37,281 nucleotides of DNA from Anaerosphaera aminiphila DSM 21120 (lineage in GTDB: Bacteria > Bacillota > Clostridia > Tissierellales > Peptoniphilaceae), in contig NZ_FQXI01000017.1 in NCBI RefSeq assembly GCF_900129925.1, forward strand, positions 1 through 37,281, in the 5' to 3' direction. Made by a program: the position numbers and the translations under genes. Below, one piece after another: positions 23,761-34,315 of the stretch. The notes below the pieces were generated by a model that did not search any database, had not been told where the DNA came from, and saw only the letters and a program-made list of their open reading frames with translations. Positions within the stretch are counted from its first letter, which is position 1; each line of letters opens with the position of its first letter.

Positions 23761-26700
23761 TTTTAAGAATATACAAGAAGCAATAAAGTATGAAGTTTTG
23801 CAAGATGAAAAAGAATATTTAAAACTCTTAAAAGTTATAGGTAACAATCAAAAATATGATTTTTCAAGCCAACTAAGTATATACAACAAAGAACCTGAAG
23901 CTAGAGCTTGTGCAACCTTTGATATGTGGAAGAAATATTTTGGTCGAGTTGTTATGAGAGGTCAAAAGGGTATTCCAATTTTAGTTGGAAGTGATGTAAG
24001 TCAAAGAGTTTCATATATCTTTGATATTAGTCAGACCACATCAATGGATAGGAATATTAATGAGGTTAGCTTATGGCAGTTTGACCACGAAAATCATAAC
24101 GAGGCTTTAAAAGAAATTATAAGAGATTCTTCATTTGAAGCTAGTGATTCACTTAATGAAAATATATTTTCTCTTAGTCGAATTTATGGAGATGAATATA
24201 TTAATTTGGCTCTTGCTGATTTAAGGATAGATATAGAGGATAGACTGAGTTTTGAAAAGTTTATGAGAGACTCAATATCCTATGCGGTAGCTAATAGGTT
24301 TAATACAGTCTATCCTATGGATATGGAAAATTTAAAAAATAATTTCTTGAGGATTAATACAATTTCTTTAGAACAGATAGGTCTTGTAATATCAAGGGTT
24401 AGTGAAGATATTATAGATAGCACAATAGAAAAATCTAAGGAAATGGATCGTGCTAGGCTGCTGACAGAAAGGGCCGATGCCGACTATAATAGAGATATAG
24501 AAAATATAAATGATAATAGAGGAGGTCAAAATGATTTATATAGACGAGATGATAGGTCAAGAAGTGGAGATGGACGAGTTTTCACAGATGGAAGCGACAG
24601 AGGAAATAGCGATGAAGATCGAAGAGAAAACCTTGGACATGATGGAGAAGGATATGGAATTTATGGAGAGATTTCCGAATCCGACTTACGCGGTTCTGAG
24701 ACTGTCTTACCTGGTAGGGAGCGAGGACATGGAGAACTGGAAGAAACTTCAGGAAATGTACGAGGAGAAAACACTTTTGAACCATCTGAAGGAAATTCAG
24801 AATCAGGCAGTGGACTTTATCAAGAGAGAGAAAGTCAAGATGATGAAAGCCCAAGGATTGACAGAGAAGATGAAAAGAGAGAATCCAGAGGAATACCAAG
24901 GACAGATGAACAACTTGATGGCAACAGTGAAGAGAATAGCAATCAAGGAATACGTGGAAGCTTAGAAAATGAAATAAGCCAAGAAAAGGAAGCTGATGAA
25001 GCTTCTTTTTTTGGTGACAAAAACACTGAAAATAGAAAAAATTACTGGATTGTAGAATTTAATGAAAACCACGAATTAGTTCCTGATTATAGTGGACAGA
25101 TAGTAACTAAAGACTTAATTAATGTCCTAAGACAAAAGGATATAGATGTTAAAGACCATAATCAAACTCTTGGAGAAAATGAATTTGGAGAAATGACTGA
25201 TGATTATATCGGATATTTCAAATTCTATTTTGACCACTATGTAGATGGCGAAGTTGTCGAGCGTTATAGGATTGACCTTGGTGATGGTGAAGAAGTAAAT
25301 GAGCGTGAATTTTCATATTTAGAAGAACAAGTTGCAATAAGCGAGGAAAAATCTTTACAAGAAGAAGTAAAGGAAAAGATAGAACCTAAATTTAAGATAG
25401 GCGATCAGGTTAGATATAAAGATAAGGACTTTACTATTACAGACTTTGATGAACTAAGTGGAGGACTTAAAACTGTAACCATTAGAGATAATATGGAATA
25501 TATGGGAGGTATGATTAGGGGTTCGGAAGTAATTCCATATAGAAACGATTCATACCTTGAAGAAATCTTTGAAAATCTAAGTCAAACATCAGAAAAACTA
25601 GCAGTAAAGGTTGGTAAGGAATTTATTTTAGAAGATGAAAATACCTTTGATGGAATTAACTTAATTGAAACAGGAACTAAGGTAGAAGTTAATGGAGAAG
25701 AATTTCCTTTATATAAGGGTGAAACATTTGAAGAAAGTAGAAAGATTGATGACCTTTTAGATAGTGGAGATTATGAAATATACAAGTTATCTGAGCATGA
25801 AAATCAAATTGAAAGACAAGTAGAGCAAGAAAGCTTTATTGATAACTACAATCCTGAAATTGACCAAATGATGGATAGGATAAACGAGCCAAGAGAAGCA
25901 TCCGAAAACTTATTGAGAGGTAAAGAAGATTTAAAGAATTTAAGTTATGAACCTAATAAGGAAAGACTAAGTTTTGCTAGAAATTATGACTTGAAAAATC
26001 ATATTTACTCAGAATACCTAACACCCTCAGAAAAGCTAGATAAAAATATCAAAGCTATTAAAATGCTAAAAAGACTTGAAAATGAAAATAGGAGTCCAAG
26101 AGAGTATGAACAAGCTTATCTTGCTGATTATCTGGGTTGGGGAGGTCTTTCCGATGTCTTCGATGAAGAAAAAGGAGGACAATGGCTTGAAGCAAGAAAT
26201 ATTTTAAAAGAAAATTTAACGAATGAAGAGTATTTGAATGCTAAAGAGTCTACTTTAACATCGTTTTATACACCTAGAGAGGTAATGGATGGGATATATA
26301 AGACCCTAACAGATATGGGTTTTAAGACTGGGAATATCCTTGAACCATCTGCAGGAGTTGGTAACTTCATTGGTAATATGCCAAGTGAAATACAAGGCTC
26401 TAAAGTATATGGAGTAGAAAAAGATAGCCTTAGTGGAAGAATAGCAAGAGAGCTTTATCCTGAAGCTAATATTCAAATTAAAGGTTTTGAAGAAACAAAC
26501 TTCTCAAATAATTTCTTTGACTTGGTAATAGGAAATGTTCCCTTTGGAGATTTTAAAGTAAACGATCGTGAATATAACAGAAATAACTTTCTGATTCACG
26601 ATTATTTTTTTGCAAAGTCAATAGATAAGGTAAGAAATGGAGGAATTGTTGCCTTCATAACCTCATCTGGAACTATGGATAAAAAAGATGAATCTGTTAG

Positions 26701-29700
26701 AAAATATATTAATGCAAGGTGTGAATTTTTAGGAGCTATGAGGCTACCTAATACAACATTTAAAGGACTTGCTGGTACAGAAGTTACTTCAGATATTATT
26801 TTCTTAAAAAAGAGAGATTCAGTTATAGAAAGAGATGATGATTGGATTCATCTAGCAACTGATAAAAAGGGTTTGACTTATAATAAATACTTTGTAGATA
26901 ATCCTCAGATGGTATTAGGGGATATGAAAGAAGTATCTGGCAGATTTGGCAATACCATTACTTGTGATGAAAAAGAAGATGAAAATTTAAAAGATTTAAT
27001 GGATCTTGCAAGTAAGGAAATATCTTCAAATTCAAAATATGAAGAGGTCGAATTATTGGAAGATGAAGAATTAAGTCTTCCAGCGACAGATGATGTTAAA
27101 AATTTTTCTTACACTATTATTGATGAAGAAGTCTACCTAAGAGAAAACTCAGTCTTAATTAAGCAGAATATATCAGATAAAAACAAAGAAAAGATAAAAG
27201 ATTACCTTGATGTAATGAATGCTTTAAAAAATGTAATAGAAAAACAAAAGGACGATTTTTCTGATGAAGAAATAAAAGAATCACAAGCAAAGTTAAATGA
27301 AGTCTATGATAACTTTTCAAAGAAACATGGCTTTATTAACTCCCTATCAAACACTAGAGCCTTAAAGGAAGACTCGAACTTTCCTTTGGTTTCATCAATA
27401 GAAATACTTGATGATGAGGATAATTTCAAAGCTAAGAGTGATATATTCTCAAAAAGAACAATAACAAAGGCAAAAGTAGTAGACCATGTAGACACTTCTC
27501 TTGAAGCTTTGGTTTTATCAGTTTCACAAAAGGGATATGTAGATTTTGAATATATGGAATCTATCACAAGTAAAGATAAGGACACCTTAATTGGTGAACT
27601 TGAGGGCGAGATATTTTTAGATATTAGGGATACAGACCTAATAAATAACAGAATGCCCTTTGAAAACTTTAACAATGACGATCCATTTCATTTTTCATAT
27701 GTATCGGCCGATGAGTATCTAAGTGGCAATATTAGAGAAAAGATTGGTTACCTCAATTCATATATCGGAGAAATTGAAAATGTAATAGATTTAGCACCTT
27801 CTGAAAAGAAAGATACATTATTAAACGAGTTAGGCAAACTCAAATATCAAAGAGAGAAATTACAAGAAGTTATGCCTGAAGAACTCACTGCTTCTGATAT
27901 AAATGTAAGGTTAGGAGCAACTTGGATACCTCAAAAAGATATAGAAGACTTTACTTTTAACCTTTTAAAAACACCTGGCTATGATAGGTGGAATATAAAT
28001 GTTAGGTTCTCGCCACATACAAGTGAATGGAACATTGAAGGTAAAAGTGTTGACTCGACTAATGACCTTGCTAACATGACTTATGGTACAAGTAGAGTGA
28101 ATGCCTATAAGCTAATTGAAAATGCTCTTAATCTAAAAGATACAAAGGTATTTGACCAAGTAATAAATGATGATGGTTCTAAGACCTCTGTATTAAACAA
28201 AAAAGAAACTATGCTTGCAAGTCAAAAGCAAGAGCTAATTAAAGAAGAATTTAAGAATTGGATATTTGAAGATCCTGATAGAAGATATAGGCTAGAAAAG
28301 ATTTATAATGAAAAATTCAATTCTATTAGAAATAGAGAATTTGATGGTTCTAACTTAACTTTTGATGGAATGAATACTGAAATCAGACTTCGAGAACATC
28401 AGAAAAACGCCATAGCAAGGACTCTTTATGGTGGAAATACACTACTTGCCCATGTAGTAGGAGCAGGAAAAACTTTTGAAATGGTAGCTTCTGCTATGGA
28501 ATCTAAAAAATTAGGACTTGCAAGTAAGTCATTATTTGTAGTTCCTAACCATCTAACCACTCAAATTGGTAGAGAGTTTATGCAATTATATCCGTCTGCA
28601 AATATTATGGTGGCCGATAAAAAAGACTTCCAACCTAAAAATAGAAAAAGATTTATTGGTAGGATTGCAACGGGAGAATATGACGCAGTTATCATAGGAC
28701 ACTCTCAATTTGAAAAGATACCAATGTCAAAGGAATACCAGATAAGGCATATACAAGACCAAATAGATGATATAGTTTCCTTTATTGATGAGAACAAAAG
28801 AAATAGAGGAGAAAATTTCACTGTAAAACAACTGGAAAAGACAAAGAAGAAACTCTTGGTAAGACTGGAAAAACTAAATGATGACTTTAAAAAGGATGAT
28901 GTAATAACCTTTGAAGAACTAGGAGTAGATAAGTTATTTATAGACGAAGCTCATAATTACAAAAACTTATTCTTGCATACCAAGATGAGAAATGTTGCGG
29001 GTATCGGTCAGAGTGAAGCCTTTAAGTCTTCGGATATGTATATGAAATGTAGGTATATGGATGAAATGACAGATGGAAAGGGCGTTGTATTTGCTACTGG
29101 TACACCAATATCAAATTCAATGACAGAGCTTTATACTATGCAAAGATATCTTCAATATGACGATTTAAAGGCAAGAGGATTAGAACATTTTGACGCTTGG
29201 GCTTCTACCTTTGGAGAAACAGAAAACACTTTTGAATTATCTCCAGAAGGCACTGGATATAGGCAAAAGACAAGATTTTCAAAGTTTTATAACTTGCCAG
29301 AGTTGATGTCCATGTTTAAAGAAGTAGCAGATATAAAGACTTCAGATATGTTAAATTTGCCAGTACCAGAAGCAAACTTTGAAGTTATTAAAACAAAACC
29401 TACTGAGGAACAAAAAGAAATATTAGAAGCCATTTCAGAAAGAGCTGACGCAGTTAGAAATAATCAAGTCGAGCCAACAGAAGATAATATGCTAAAGATT
29501 ACAAATGATGGTAAAAAACTTGCCCTTGACCAAAGATTAATAAATCCACTACTTCCCGATGATCCTAATTCAAAGGTAAATGTATGTGTTAAAAATATCT
29601 TTTCGATCTGGGATAAGACAAAAGAAAATTCATCGACACAATTAGTATTTTCAGATATGTCTACACCAAAAGGAGATGGAGAGTTTAATATCTATGATGA

Positions 29701-31390
29701 TATTAGAAATAAGCTAGTGAATATGGGAATACCTAAAGAAGAAATAGCCTTTATCCACGAAGCAGATACAGACAAACAAAAAGATGAATTGTTCTCTAAG
29801 GTAAGAAGAGGAGAAGTAAGAGTATTATTAGGTTCTACTCAAAAAATGGGAGCAGGTACAAATGTACAAAACAAACTAATAGCCTTACACGATTTAGACG
29901 TTCCGTGGAGACCGTCTGACCTAGAGCAAAGAAGTGGTAGAATTGTTCGTCAAGGTAATGAAAATGATAAGGTAAATATCTTTAGATATGTTACAGAAAA
30001 TACCTTTGATGCTTATTTATGGCAGACTATAGAAAATAAGCAGAAATTCATATCCCAAATAATGACAAGCAAGACGCCTGTGCGTGTTGCAGAAGATGTT
30101 GATGAAGCAAGTCTATCTTATTCAGAAATTAAGGCTTTAGCTACTGGAAACCCTCTAATTAAAGAAAAGATGGATTTAGATAACGATGTTACAAAATTAA
30201 AAATGCTTGAAGCAAACTATAAGTCTAATAGATACAAGCTCGAAGATAAGGTAAATAAAATTTATCCTCAAAGTATTTTAAAAACTGAAATGGAAATACA
30301 AGCAGTTAAAGAAGATATTGCAAGTGTTGAGAAATTAGGAGAAGGAGATAGCAAATTCACTTCAATCAGTCTTGGGACAAATAAAATTTTAGATAAGAAA
30401 GAAGCTGGAGAGAAGCTATTAGAAGAAATAAAAAAGGTAAAGATAAATGATAACAAAGTTATAGGTAAATATAGAAATTTAGACTTACAAGTTTCATATA
30501 ACTTTATGACTAATACTCACACCTTTAAACTCCTAGGAAAAGCAGAATACTTCGGAGAGTTTTCAAACTCTACTGATGGTAATATAACAAGGCTTGATAA
30601 TGCCATTGAAAAAATGCCTTCAAGACTTGAAAGGTTAAATCAAAACCTTGAAAATTATAAAGAATCTTTAGAAAATGCCAAAGTAGAATTGACAAAACCA
30701 TTTGAAAAAGCAGATGAGTTAAGGGATAAGACCCTAAGACTAGCTGAAATTAATAAACTTTTAGATATGGGAGAAGTGGAAGAATTAGAAAACCAATCAC
30801 CACTATTAGAAGATTTAAAGAGGGCGATAGTTGATTATTCTAACTACGAGTTTTCAGAGTCTAATAGCTATGAAGACTTTGACAAACTATATCCTGATTT
30901 AAGCCATATAGGACTTGCCTATACAGAAACATCAGATGGTAAGCACACGATTCAATATGAGGTAAATTTGGAAGAAAAAACATGGACTCAGTATGTAGAT
31001 GATGTAGCTATTAGAACAGAATCTTTTGTAGAAGAAGATATATCTAATTCACAAGCTCTTAAAGATATGACTGAAGCCATAAAGATGTCAAGTTTTGATG
31101 ATCTGGTATCAGTAGATGAAGAAGATTTAAAACAAGCTCTAGGACTAGAAATAGATGATGATGGAAACTTCTATGATCCACTGGCAAAAGATCTTGATAA
31201 TGACGGAATACCAGATAGGTATGACAATGATTTTAAAGATAGTGATTACTTTGAATCAACTTATGATGTAGAGGATAATCTTCACGCAAGGGAAGAGAAA
31301 CCATCAATATTGGGACAAATATCAAAATTCAAATCGGAAGAAGAAAAAGATAAAAATCAAGAAAAAAACGAAAAAGCACAAGAAAGATAG
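23747..31390 (+). CDS. Giant ArdC-like / N6-methylase-like / SF2 helicase protein
   Basis: A 2,547-residue protein. Residues 1-95 resemble the ArdC single-strand-binding antirestriction domain ('[20 protein letters not shown]', '[10 protein letters not shown]', 'YIFDISQT'). Residues about 255-410 form a disordered Arg/Gly/Asp/Glu linker that also encodes another gene in a different frame. A methylase-like domain follows from about 838 ('[15 protein letters not shown]', 'GNVPFGDF' near 928, an N-P-P-F-like motif). The SF2/SNF2-type helicase has Walker A '[11 protein letters not shown]' near 1570, '[10 protein letters not shown]' near 1733 and motif VI '[11 protein letters not shown]' near 2060. 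Near the end come a calcium-loop-like '[15 protein letters not shown]' and a '[11 protein letters not shown]' tail. Such proteins are typical ICE cargo for protecting and processing transferred DNA. Confidence 0.9.
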   Translation: MQVNDFKNIQEAIKYEVLQDEKEYLKLLKVIGNNQKYDFSSQLSIYNKEPEARACATFDMWKKYFGRVVMRGQKGIPILVGSDVSQRVSYIFDISQTTSMDRNINEVSLWQFDHENHNEALKEIIRDSSFEASDSLNENIFSLSRIYGDEYINLALADLRIDIEDRLSFEKFMRDSISYAVANRFNTVYPMDMENLKNNFLRINTISLEQIGLVISRVSEDIIDSTIEKSKEMDRARLLTERADADYNRDIENINDNRGGQNDLYRRDDRSRSGDGRVFTDGSDRGNSDEDRRENLGHDGEGYGIYGEISESDLRGSETVLPGRERGHGELEETSGNVRGENTFEPSEGNSESGSGLYQERESQDDESPRIDREDEKRESRGIPRTDEQLDGNSEENSNQGIRGSLENEISQEKEADEASFFGDKNTENRKNYWIVEFNENHELVPDYSGQIVTKDLINVLRQKDIDVKDHNQTLGENEFGEMTDDYIGYFKFYFDHYVDGEVVERYRIDLGDGEEVNEREFSYLEEQVAISEEKSLQEEVKEKIEPKFKIGDQVRYKDKDFTITDFDELSGGLKTVTIRDNMEYMGGMIRGSEVIPYRNDSYLEEIFENLSQTSEKLAVKVGKEFILEDENTFDGINLIETGTKVEVNGEEFPLYKGETFEESRKIDDLLDSGDYEIYKLSEHENQIERQVEQESFIDNYNPEIDQMMDRINEPREASENLLRGKEDLKNLSYEPNKERLSFARNYDLKNHIYSEYLTPSEKLDKNIKAIKMLKRLENENRSPREYEQAYLADYLGWGGLSDVFDEEKGGQWLEARNILKENLTNEEYLNAKESTLTSFYTPREVMDGIYKTLTDMGFKTGNILEPSAGVGNFIGNMPSEIQGSKVYGVEKDSLSGRIARELYPEANIQIKGFEETNFSNNFFDLVIGNVPFGDFKVNDREYNRNNFLIHDYFFAKSIDKVRNGGIVAFITSSGTMDKKDESVRKYINARCEFLGAMRLPNTTFKGLAGTEVTSDIIFLKKRDSVIERDDDWIHLATDKKGLTYNKYFVDNPQMVLGDMKEVSGRFGNTITCDEKEDENLKDLMDLASKEISSNSKYEEVELLEDEELSLPATDDVKNFSYTIIDEEVYLRENSVLIKQNISDKNKEKIKDYLDVMNALKNVIEKQKDDFSDEEIKESQAKLNEVYDNFSKKHGFINSLSNTRALKEDSNFPLVSSIEILDDEDNFKAKSDIFSKRTITKAKVVDHVDTSLEALVLSVSQKGYVDFEYMESITSKDKDTLIGELEGEIFLDIRDTDLINNRMPFENFNNDDPFHFSYVSADEYLSGNIREKIGYLNSYIGEIENVIDLAPSEKKDTLLNELGKLKYQREKLQEVMPEELTASDINVRLGATWIPQKDIEDFTFNLLKTPGYDRWNINVRFSPHTSEWNIEGKSVDSTNDLANMTYGTSRVNAYKLIENALNLKDTKVFDQVINDDGSKTSVLNKKETMLASQKQELIKEEFKNWIFEDPDRRYRLEKIYNEKFNSIRNREFDGSNLTFDGMNTEIRLREHQKNAIARTLYGGNTLLAHVVGAGKTFEMVASAMESKKLGLASKSLFVVPNHLTTQIGREFMQLYPSANIMVADKKDFQPKNRKRFIGRIATGEYDAVIIGHSQFEKIPMSKEYQIRHIQDQIDDIVSFIDENKRNRGENFTVKQLEKTKKKLLVRLEKLNDDFKKDDVITFEELGVDKLFIDEAHNYKNLFLHTKMRNVAGIGQSEAFKSSDMYMKCRYMDEMTDGKGVVFATGTPISNSMTELYTMQRYLQYDDLKARGLEHFDAWASTFGETENTFELSPEGTGYRQKTRFSKFYNLPELMSMFKEVADIKTSDMLNLPVPEANFEVIKTKPTEEQKEILEAISERADAVRNNQVEPTEDNMLKITNDGKKLALDQRLINPLLPDDPNSKVNVCVKNIFSIWDKTKENSSTQLVFSDMSTPKGDGEFNIYDDIRNKLVNMGIPKEEIAFIHEADTDKQKDELFSKVRRGEVRVLLGSTQKMGAGTNVQNKLIALHDLDVPWRPSDLEQRSGRIVRQGNENDKVNIFRYVTENTFDAYLWQTIENKQKFISQIMTSKTPVRVAEDVDEASLSYSEIKALATGNPLIKEKMDLDNDVTKLKMLEANYKSNRYKLEDKVNKIYPQSILKTEMEIQAVKEDIASVEKLGEGDSKFTSISLGTNKILDKKEAGEKLLEEIKKVKINDNKVIGKYRNLDLQVSYNFMTNTHTFKLLGKAEYFGEFSNSTDGNITRLDNAIEKMPSRLERLNQNLENYKESLENAKVELTKPFEKADELRDKTLRLAEINKLLDMGEVEELENQSPLLEDLKRAIVDYSNYEFSESNSYEDFDKLYPDLSHIGLAYTETSDGKHTIQYEVNLEEKTWTQYVDDVAIRTESFVEEDISNSQALKDMTEAIKMSSFDDLVSVDEEDLKQALGLEIDDDGNFYDPLAKDLDNDGIPDRYDNDFKDSDYFESTYDVEDNLHAREEKPSILGQISKFKSEEEKDKNQEKNEKAQER
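24531..24965 (+). CDS. TnpV-like protein nested out of frame in the giant helicase gene
   Basis: A 144-codon frame lies wholly inside the giant gene, in the +1 frame relative to it. It has a near-perfect ribosome site AGAGGAGGT (24517-24525), 5 nt before its ATG. The product resembles the transposon-encoded TnpV family: '[10 protein letters not shown]' in the centre, '[14 protein letters not shown]', then a C-terminal '[18 protein letters not shown]' and '[17 protein letters not shown]', like the G-V-T-E-x-L-K...M-N-N pattern of TnpV. The host frame over the same bases is low-complexity linker (residues 262-406), which tolerates the overlap. TnpV function is not known. A chance frame is unlikely to combine family resemblance with such a ribosome site. 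Confidence 0.72.
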   Translation: MIYIDEMIGQEVEMDEFSQMEATEEIAMKIEEKTLDMMEKDMEFMERFPNPTYAVLRLSYLVGSEDMENWKKLQEMYEEKTLLNHLKEIQNQAVDFIKREKVKMMKAQGLTEKMKRENPEEYQGQMNNLMATVKRIAIKEYVEA

Positions 31391-31391
31391 A

Positions 31392-31416
31392 GGAGAGCGA
31401 AAGGCTCTCCTTATTT
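31392..31416 (+). terminator. Hairpin between the giant gene and the second ssb-like gene
   Basis: A perfect 7-bp stem GGAGAGC/GCTCTCC (31392-31398 with 31404-31410) has a GAAAG loop. The following T-run is short and interrupted (TTATTT), so termination would be weak. It may be an attenuator or an RNA-processing or stability element before the AAGGAGGA site. Confidence 0.5.
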
Positions 31417-31433
31417 AGTACAAGGAGGACAAT

Positions 31434-32090
31434 ATGGAATATAAAGATATTAGAGAAAACTTAGAAGAAATGATGAATGATAATTACAAGGATTTTATAA
31501 AAGCACTTGTGAGCATAGAAAAAGGTGTTAATGATGAAAAGGCACTTGAAGAAGTCTATGTTTTATATATGAACAATGACACAACGGGTCTACTAAGTGA
31601 TGACTTTGACTATATGATTGATGATATGAAAGAACAAGGTAAGATTGTTGAAAATGTCAGTGATATTGAAGCAAAAGATGATCTTATAAATCTCGTTGGC
31701 AATATAGCTGGAAAAGTAGAAAATCTTGAAAGAGAAAACGCAAATGGAGAAAAATTCAAAGTAAGTAATTTTTCTCTTGTTTCAAAAGATGACGATGGAA
31801 ATAAAGTTTATACCAATTGTTCAGCTTATGGAGATAAGACAAAAGATTTAGAGAACCTAAAACAAGGAGATTTTGTTAAAATATTCGGACAAGTAAAAAC
31901 AAGCATTGACAACAACGGAAAGGAACATAAGAATGTCCGTATTTTGTCTTCTAAGCTCTTAAAAGCAAAAGAACAAGTAAAGAGTCAAGACAAGGATAAA
32001 AAGTCTATATTAGGGCAAATAAAAAGCTTTAAGACAGATGATAAAACTAAATCAAATAAGAAAGATCATAGCAAAGATACAGAGAGATAA
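31434..32090 (+). CDS. Second SSB-like protein with extra N-terminal domain
   Basis: A 218-residue protein. The N-terminal ~100 residues are acidic and helical and unrecognised ('YKDFIKALVSIEKGVNDEKALEEVYVLYM'). The middle has an OB-fold core like the first ssb: 'VSNFSLVSKDDDGNKVYTNC' and 'LKQGDFVKIFGQVKT'. The C-terminus is a Lys-rich tail containing 'KKSILGQIKSFK', nearly the same as the tail of the giant helicase ('[11 protein letters not shown]'), and both end in Glu-Arg. The shared tail hints that the two proteins bind a common partner. AAGGAGGA precedes the ATG, and a strong terminator follows, ending the ICE operon. Confidence 0.75.
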   Translation: MEYKDIRENLEEMMNDNYKDFIKALVSIEKGVNDEKALEEVYVLYMNNDTTGLLSDDFDYMIDDMKEQGKIVENVSDIEAKDDLINLVGNIAGKVENLERENANGEKFKVSNFSLVSKDDDGNKVYTNCSAYGDKTKDLENLKQGDFVKIFGQVKTSIDNNGKEHKNVRILSSKLLKAKEQVKSQDKDKKSILGQIKSFKTDDKTKSNKKDHSKDTER

Positions 32091-32095
32091 ATATC

Positions 32096-32124
32096 GGCAG
32101 TCTTCGGACTGCCTTTATTTTTTT
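32096..32124 (+). terminator. Terminator at the end of the ICE operon
   Basis: A perfect 7-bp stem GGCAGTC/GACTGCC (32096-32102 with 32107-32113) is closed by a UUCG tetraloop and followed by TTTATTTTTTT. It is a strong intrinsic terminator that separates the ICE genes from the restriction cassette. Confidence 0.9.
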
Positions 32125-32152
32125 GATCACTTTAACGAAGTAAATCATATAA

Positions 32153-32182
32153 TTGAAAGGAATCTGTGTTATATGCTATAAT
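32153..32182 (+). promoter_or_regulatory. Promoter of the restriction cassette
   Basis: TTGAAA (32153-32158) and TATAAT (32177-32182) are 18 bp apart, and TG one base before the -10 makes it an extended -10 promoter. It lies directly after the ICE terminator and ~50 bp before the XRE gene, so the cassette has its own transcription start. Confidence 0.75.
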
Positions 32183-32235
32183 TAGGTAGTTAATCTATAC
32201 ATTTAGAAAGGTAAAATATAGAATTGGAGAATGAT

Positions 32236-32457
32236 ATGGGATTTTCATATAATAAATTATGGAAGTTATTAATAGATAAAAATATGAAAAAAACAGACTT
32301 ACAATGTGCAATAGCAACTACACCCAAGACAATAGCAAAAATGGGAAGAGACGAAAATGTAAGTTTGGAAACATTAGGAAAGATTTGTGAGTATTTTCAA
32401 TGTGATATTGGAGATATTATTGAATATAATTATATTAAAAGTGAGAAGAAATTATGA
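32236..32457 (+). CDS. XRE-type regulator of the restriction cassette
   Basis: A 73-residue helix-turn-helix protein: 'YNKLWKLLIDKNMKKTDLQ', 'TTPKTIAKMGRDENVSLETLGKI' and 'FQCDIGDIIEYN' match the small XRE/YozG-like regulators often found with restriction systems as controller-type proteins. I chose the ATG at 32236, behind TGGAGA, rather than the in-frame TTG at 32224. It overlaps the methylase gene by 4 nt (ATGA), so the two are co-expressed, which fits timed expression of methylase before nuclease. Its operator cannot be fixed from this sequence. Confidence 0.82.
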   Translation: MGFSYNKLWKLLIDKNMKKTDLQCAIATTPKTIAKMGRDENVSLETLGKICEYFQCDIGDIIEYNYIKSEKKL

Positions 32458-34304
32458 GGTACCTTGGAAACAAAGAAAAACTAACATGGTTTATAGAAGA
32501 AGTTATAGAAAAACACAATATAGAAGGTGAAGTTTTTGCTGACTTGTTTTCAGGAACTTGTTCTGTAGGAGATTACTTTAAAGATAAATATAAAATAATC
32601 GCTAATGACTATATGTATTTTTCTAAAATTATAGCTGAGGCAAAATTATTAAATGCTACAGCACCTAAATTTTCATCATTTATAAATAAATACGATGAAG
32701 ATCCATTTATATACTTAAATAATAGAAGTTATAGACCAGGTAAAAATTTTTATATTTATAACAATTACACTCCAGTTGGAAATAGGATGTACCTTACCGA
32801 ATCAAATGCAATTAAGATAGATGGAATGAGATTAGATATAGAAGAATTCTATAAAGATGGTGATATAGATTATTCAGAATACTGCTTTCTTTTAGCCTCT
32901 CTTTTTGAAAGCGTAATGAAAGTATCAAACACAACAGGAACGTATCAGGCATTTTTAAAATTTTGGGAATCTAGGTCTTTAAAGGAATTTGAATTAACAT
33001 CTCTAGAACTAAATAGTGTTGAAGAAATAAAAGATAACACTATATTTTGTGAAAACACTAATAAATTAGTTAGGGAGATTGAAGGAGATATTGCTTACCT
33101 AGATCCTCCCTATACAATTAATCAATATACTAATTCATATCATCTAATAGAGACAATTGCTAAGTATGATTATCCAGAAATATTTGGGAAAACTGGAAGA
33201 AGAAAAAAAAGAGAGCTTTCAGACTATTCAAATAAAACTAATGCCATATATGCTTTTGAGGATCTTTTTAGACAGATAAAATTCAAACATATTTTGGTAA
33301 GCTATAGCAATCAATCGATTCTAAGTATTGATGAAATGGTAAATTTGGCTTCTAAATTTGCTAAAAACAATAAAGTATATGTTGAAAAAGTTCACTATAG
33401 AGAATATGCTACTAATAATTTAAGCATGAAGGGAAATGGTAAAAGTCTTAAAGAGTGTATTATTTATTTTGAAAAAGATTTTACCATAAATAAGTCACCA
33501 TTGAATTATTCAGGCAGCAAAGATAAAGTGGCTGATAAAATATTTAAGTATCTACCTAATCATGTATCTGTTTTTGTAGATGCTATGGGTGGAGCATTTA
33601 ACATTGGCGCTAATATTCAAGCCATGGATAAGGTTGTTTATAATGAATATAATCCTTTTATTTATTCGATAATAAAAATGCTTTTAGAATCTGAACCAGA
33701 AGCTTTAATTTCTGACATTGAACAAACAGTTAAAAAGTTTAATTTAAAGAAAAAACATAAGGATGAATATATAAAATTTAGAGATCATTATAACAAACAA
33801 GATAAATCCCCTTTAAATTTATTTGTATTGCAGATTTATGCTTTTCAAAATATGATTAGGTTTAATAATTCATATGAAATGAACACACCAGTTGGTAATA
33901 ATGAATATTGTGAAAGTATAAAAGAAAGAATTCTAGGCTTTATTCCTAAAACTAAAGACATAGAATTACTAAATAAATCATATGAGGATATAGACATTGA
34001 AGACTATCCGCTTGATACTGTTTTTTATTTTGATCCTCCTTATTTTATTACCAAAGCTGAGTATAATGATGGGAAAAGAGGTTTTAAAGGTTGGGATTCA
34101 GATGAAGAATCAAAATTGCTAGATTTTTTAAATCATATTGATCAGTCAGGTAGAAAATTTATGCTATCCAATGTAGTGGAACATAATGGAAAAGTTCATA
34201 ACATATTAATAGAATGGATAAAGAGTCATGGATATTCTGTTCATAGTATTGGTCAGACTGGAATAAAATATCCGAGGAAAGAGGTTTTGGTTACAAACTA
34301 TTAG
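32454..34304 (+). CDS. Two-domain N6-adenine DNA methylase (D12 class, M.FokI-like)
   Basis: A 616-residue fusion of two D12-class adenine methylases. Domain 1 (about residues 1-340) has 'RYLGNKEKL' (motif X), 'DLFSGTCSVG' (motif I) and 'AYLDPPYTINQY' (motif IV). Domain 2 (about 345-616) has 'NYSGSKDKVADKI', 'DAMGGAFNIG' and 'FYFDPPYFITKA'. Both catalytic D-P-P-Y motifs are intact. Such doubles are known from M.FokI and methylate both strands of an asymmetric site. Here it starts in the stop of the XRE gene and is followed 11 nt later by the unrecognised 305-residue gene. Target sequence unknown. Confidence 0.9.
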   Translation: MRYLGNKEKLTWFIEEVIEKHNIEGEVFADLFSGTCSVGDYFKDKYKIIANDYMYFSKIIAEAKLLNATAPKFSSFINKYDEDPFIYLNNRSYRPGKNFYIYNNYTPVGNRMYLTESNAIKIDGMRLDIEEFYKDGDIDYSEYCFLLASLFESVMKVSNTTGTYQAFLKFWESRSLKEFELTSLELNSVEEIKDNTIFCENTNKLVREIEGDIAYLDPPYTINQYTNSYHLIETIAKYDYPEIFGKTGRRKKRELSDYSNKTNAIYAFEDLFRQIKFKHILVSYSNQSILSIDEMVNLASKFAKNNKVYVEKVHYREYATNNLSMKGNGKSLKECIIYFEKDFTINKSPLNYSGSKDKVADKIFKYLPNHVSVFVDAMGGAFNIGANIQAMDKVVYNEYNPFIYSIIKMLLESEPEALISDIEQTVKKFNLKKKHKDEYIKFRDHYNKQDKSPLNLFVLQIYAFQNMIRFNNSYEMNTPVGNNEYCESIKERILGFIPKTKDIELLNKSYEDIDIEDYPLDTVFYFDPPYFITKAEYNDGKRGFKGWDSDEESKLLDFLNHIDQSGRKFMLSNVVEHNGKVHNILIEWIKSHGYSVHSIGQTGIKYPRKEVLVTNY

Positions 34305-34315
34305 GAGGTTATCAT

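Noticed and set aside
24582-24899. 105-codon open frame on the minus strand across the nested-gene region
   Set aside because: It has no ribosome site and no recognisable motifs. It is open because the two overlapping + strand genes give this region an unusual, stop-poor composition.
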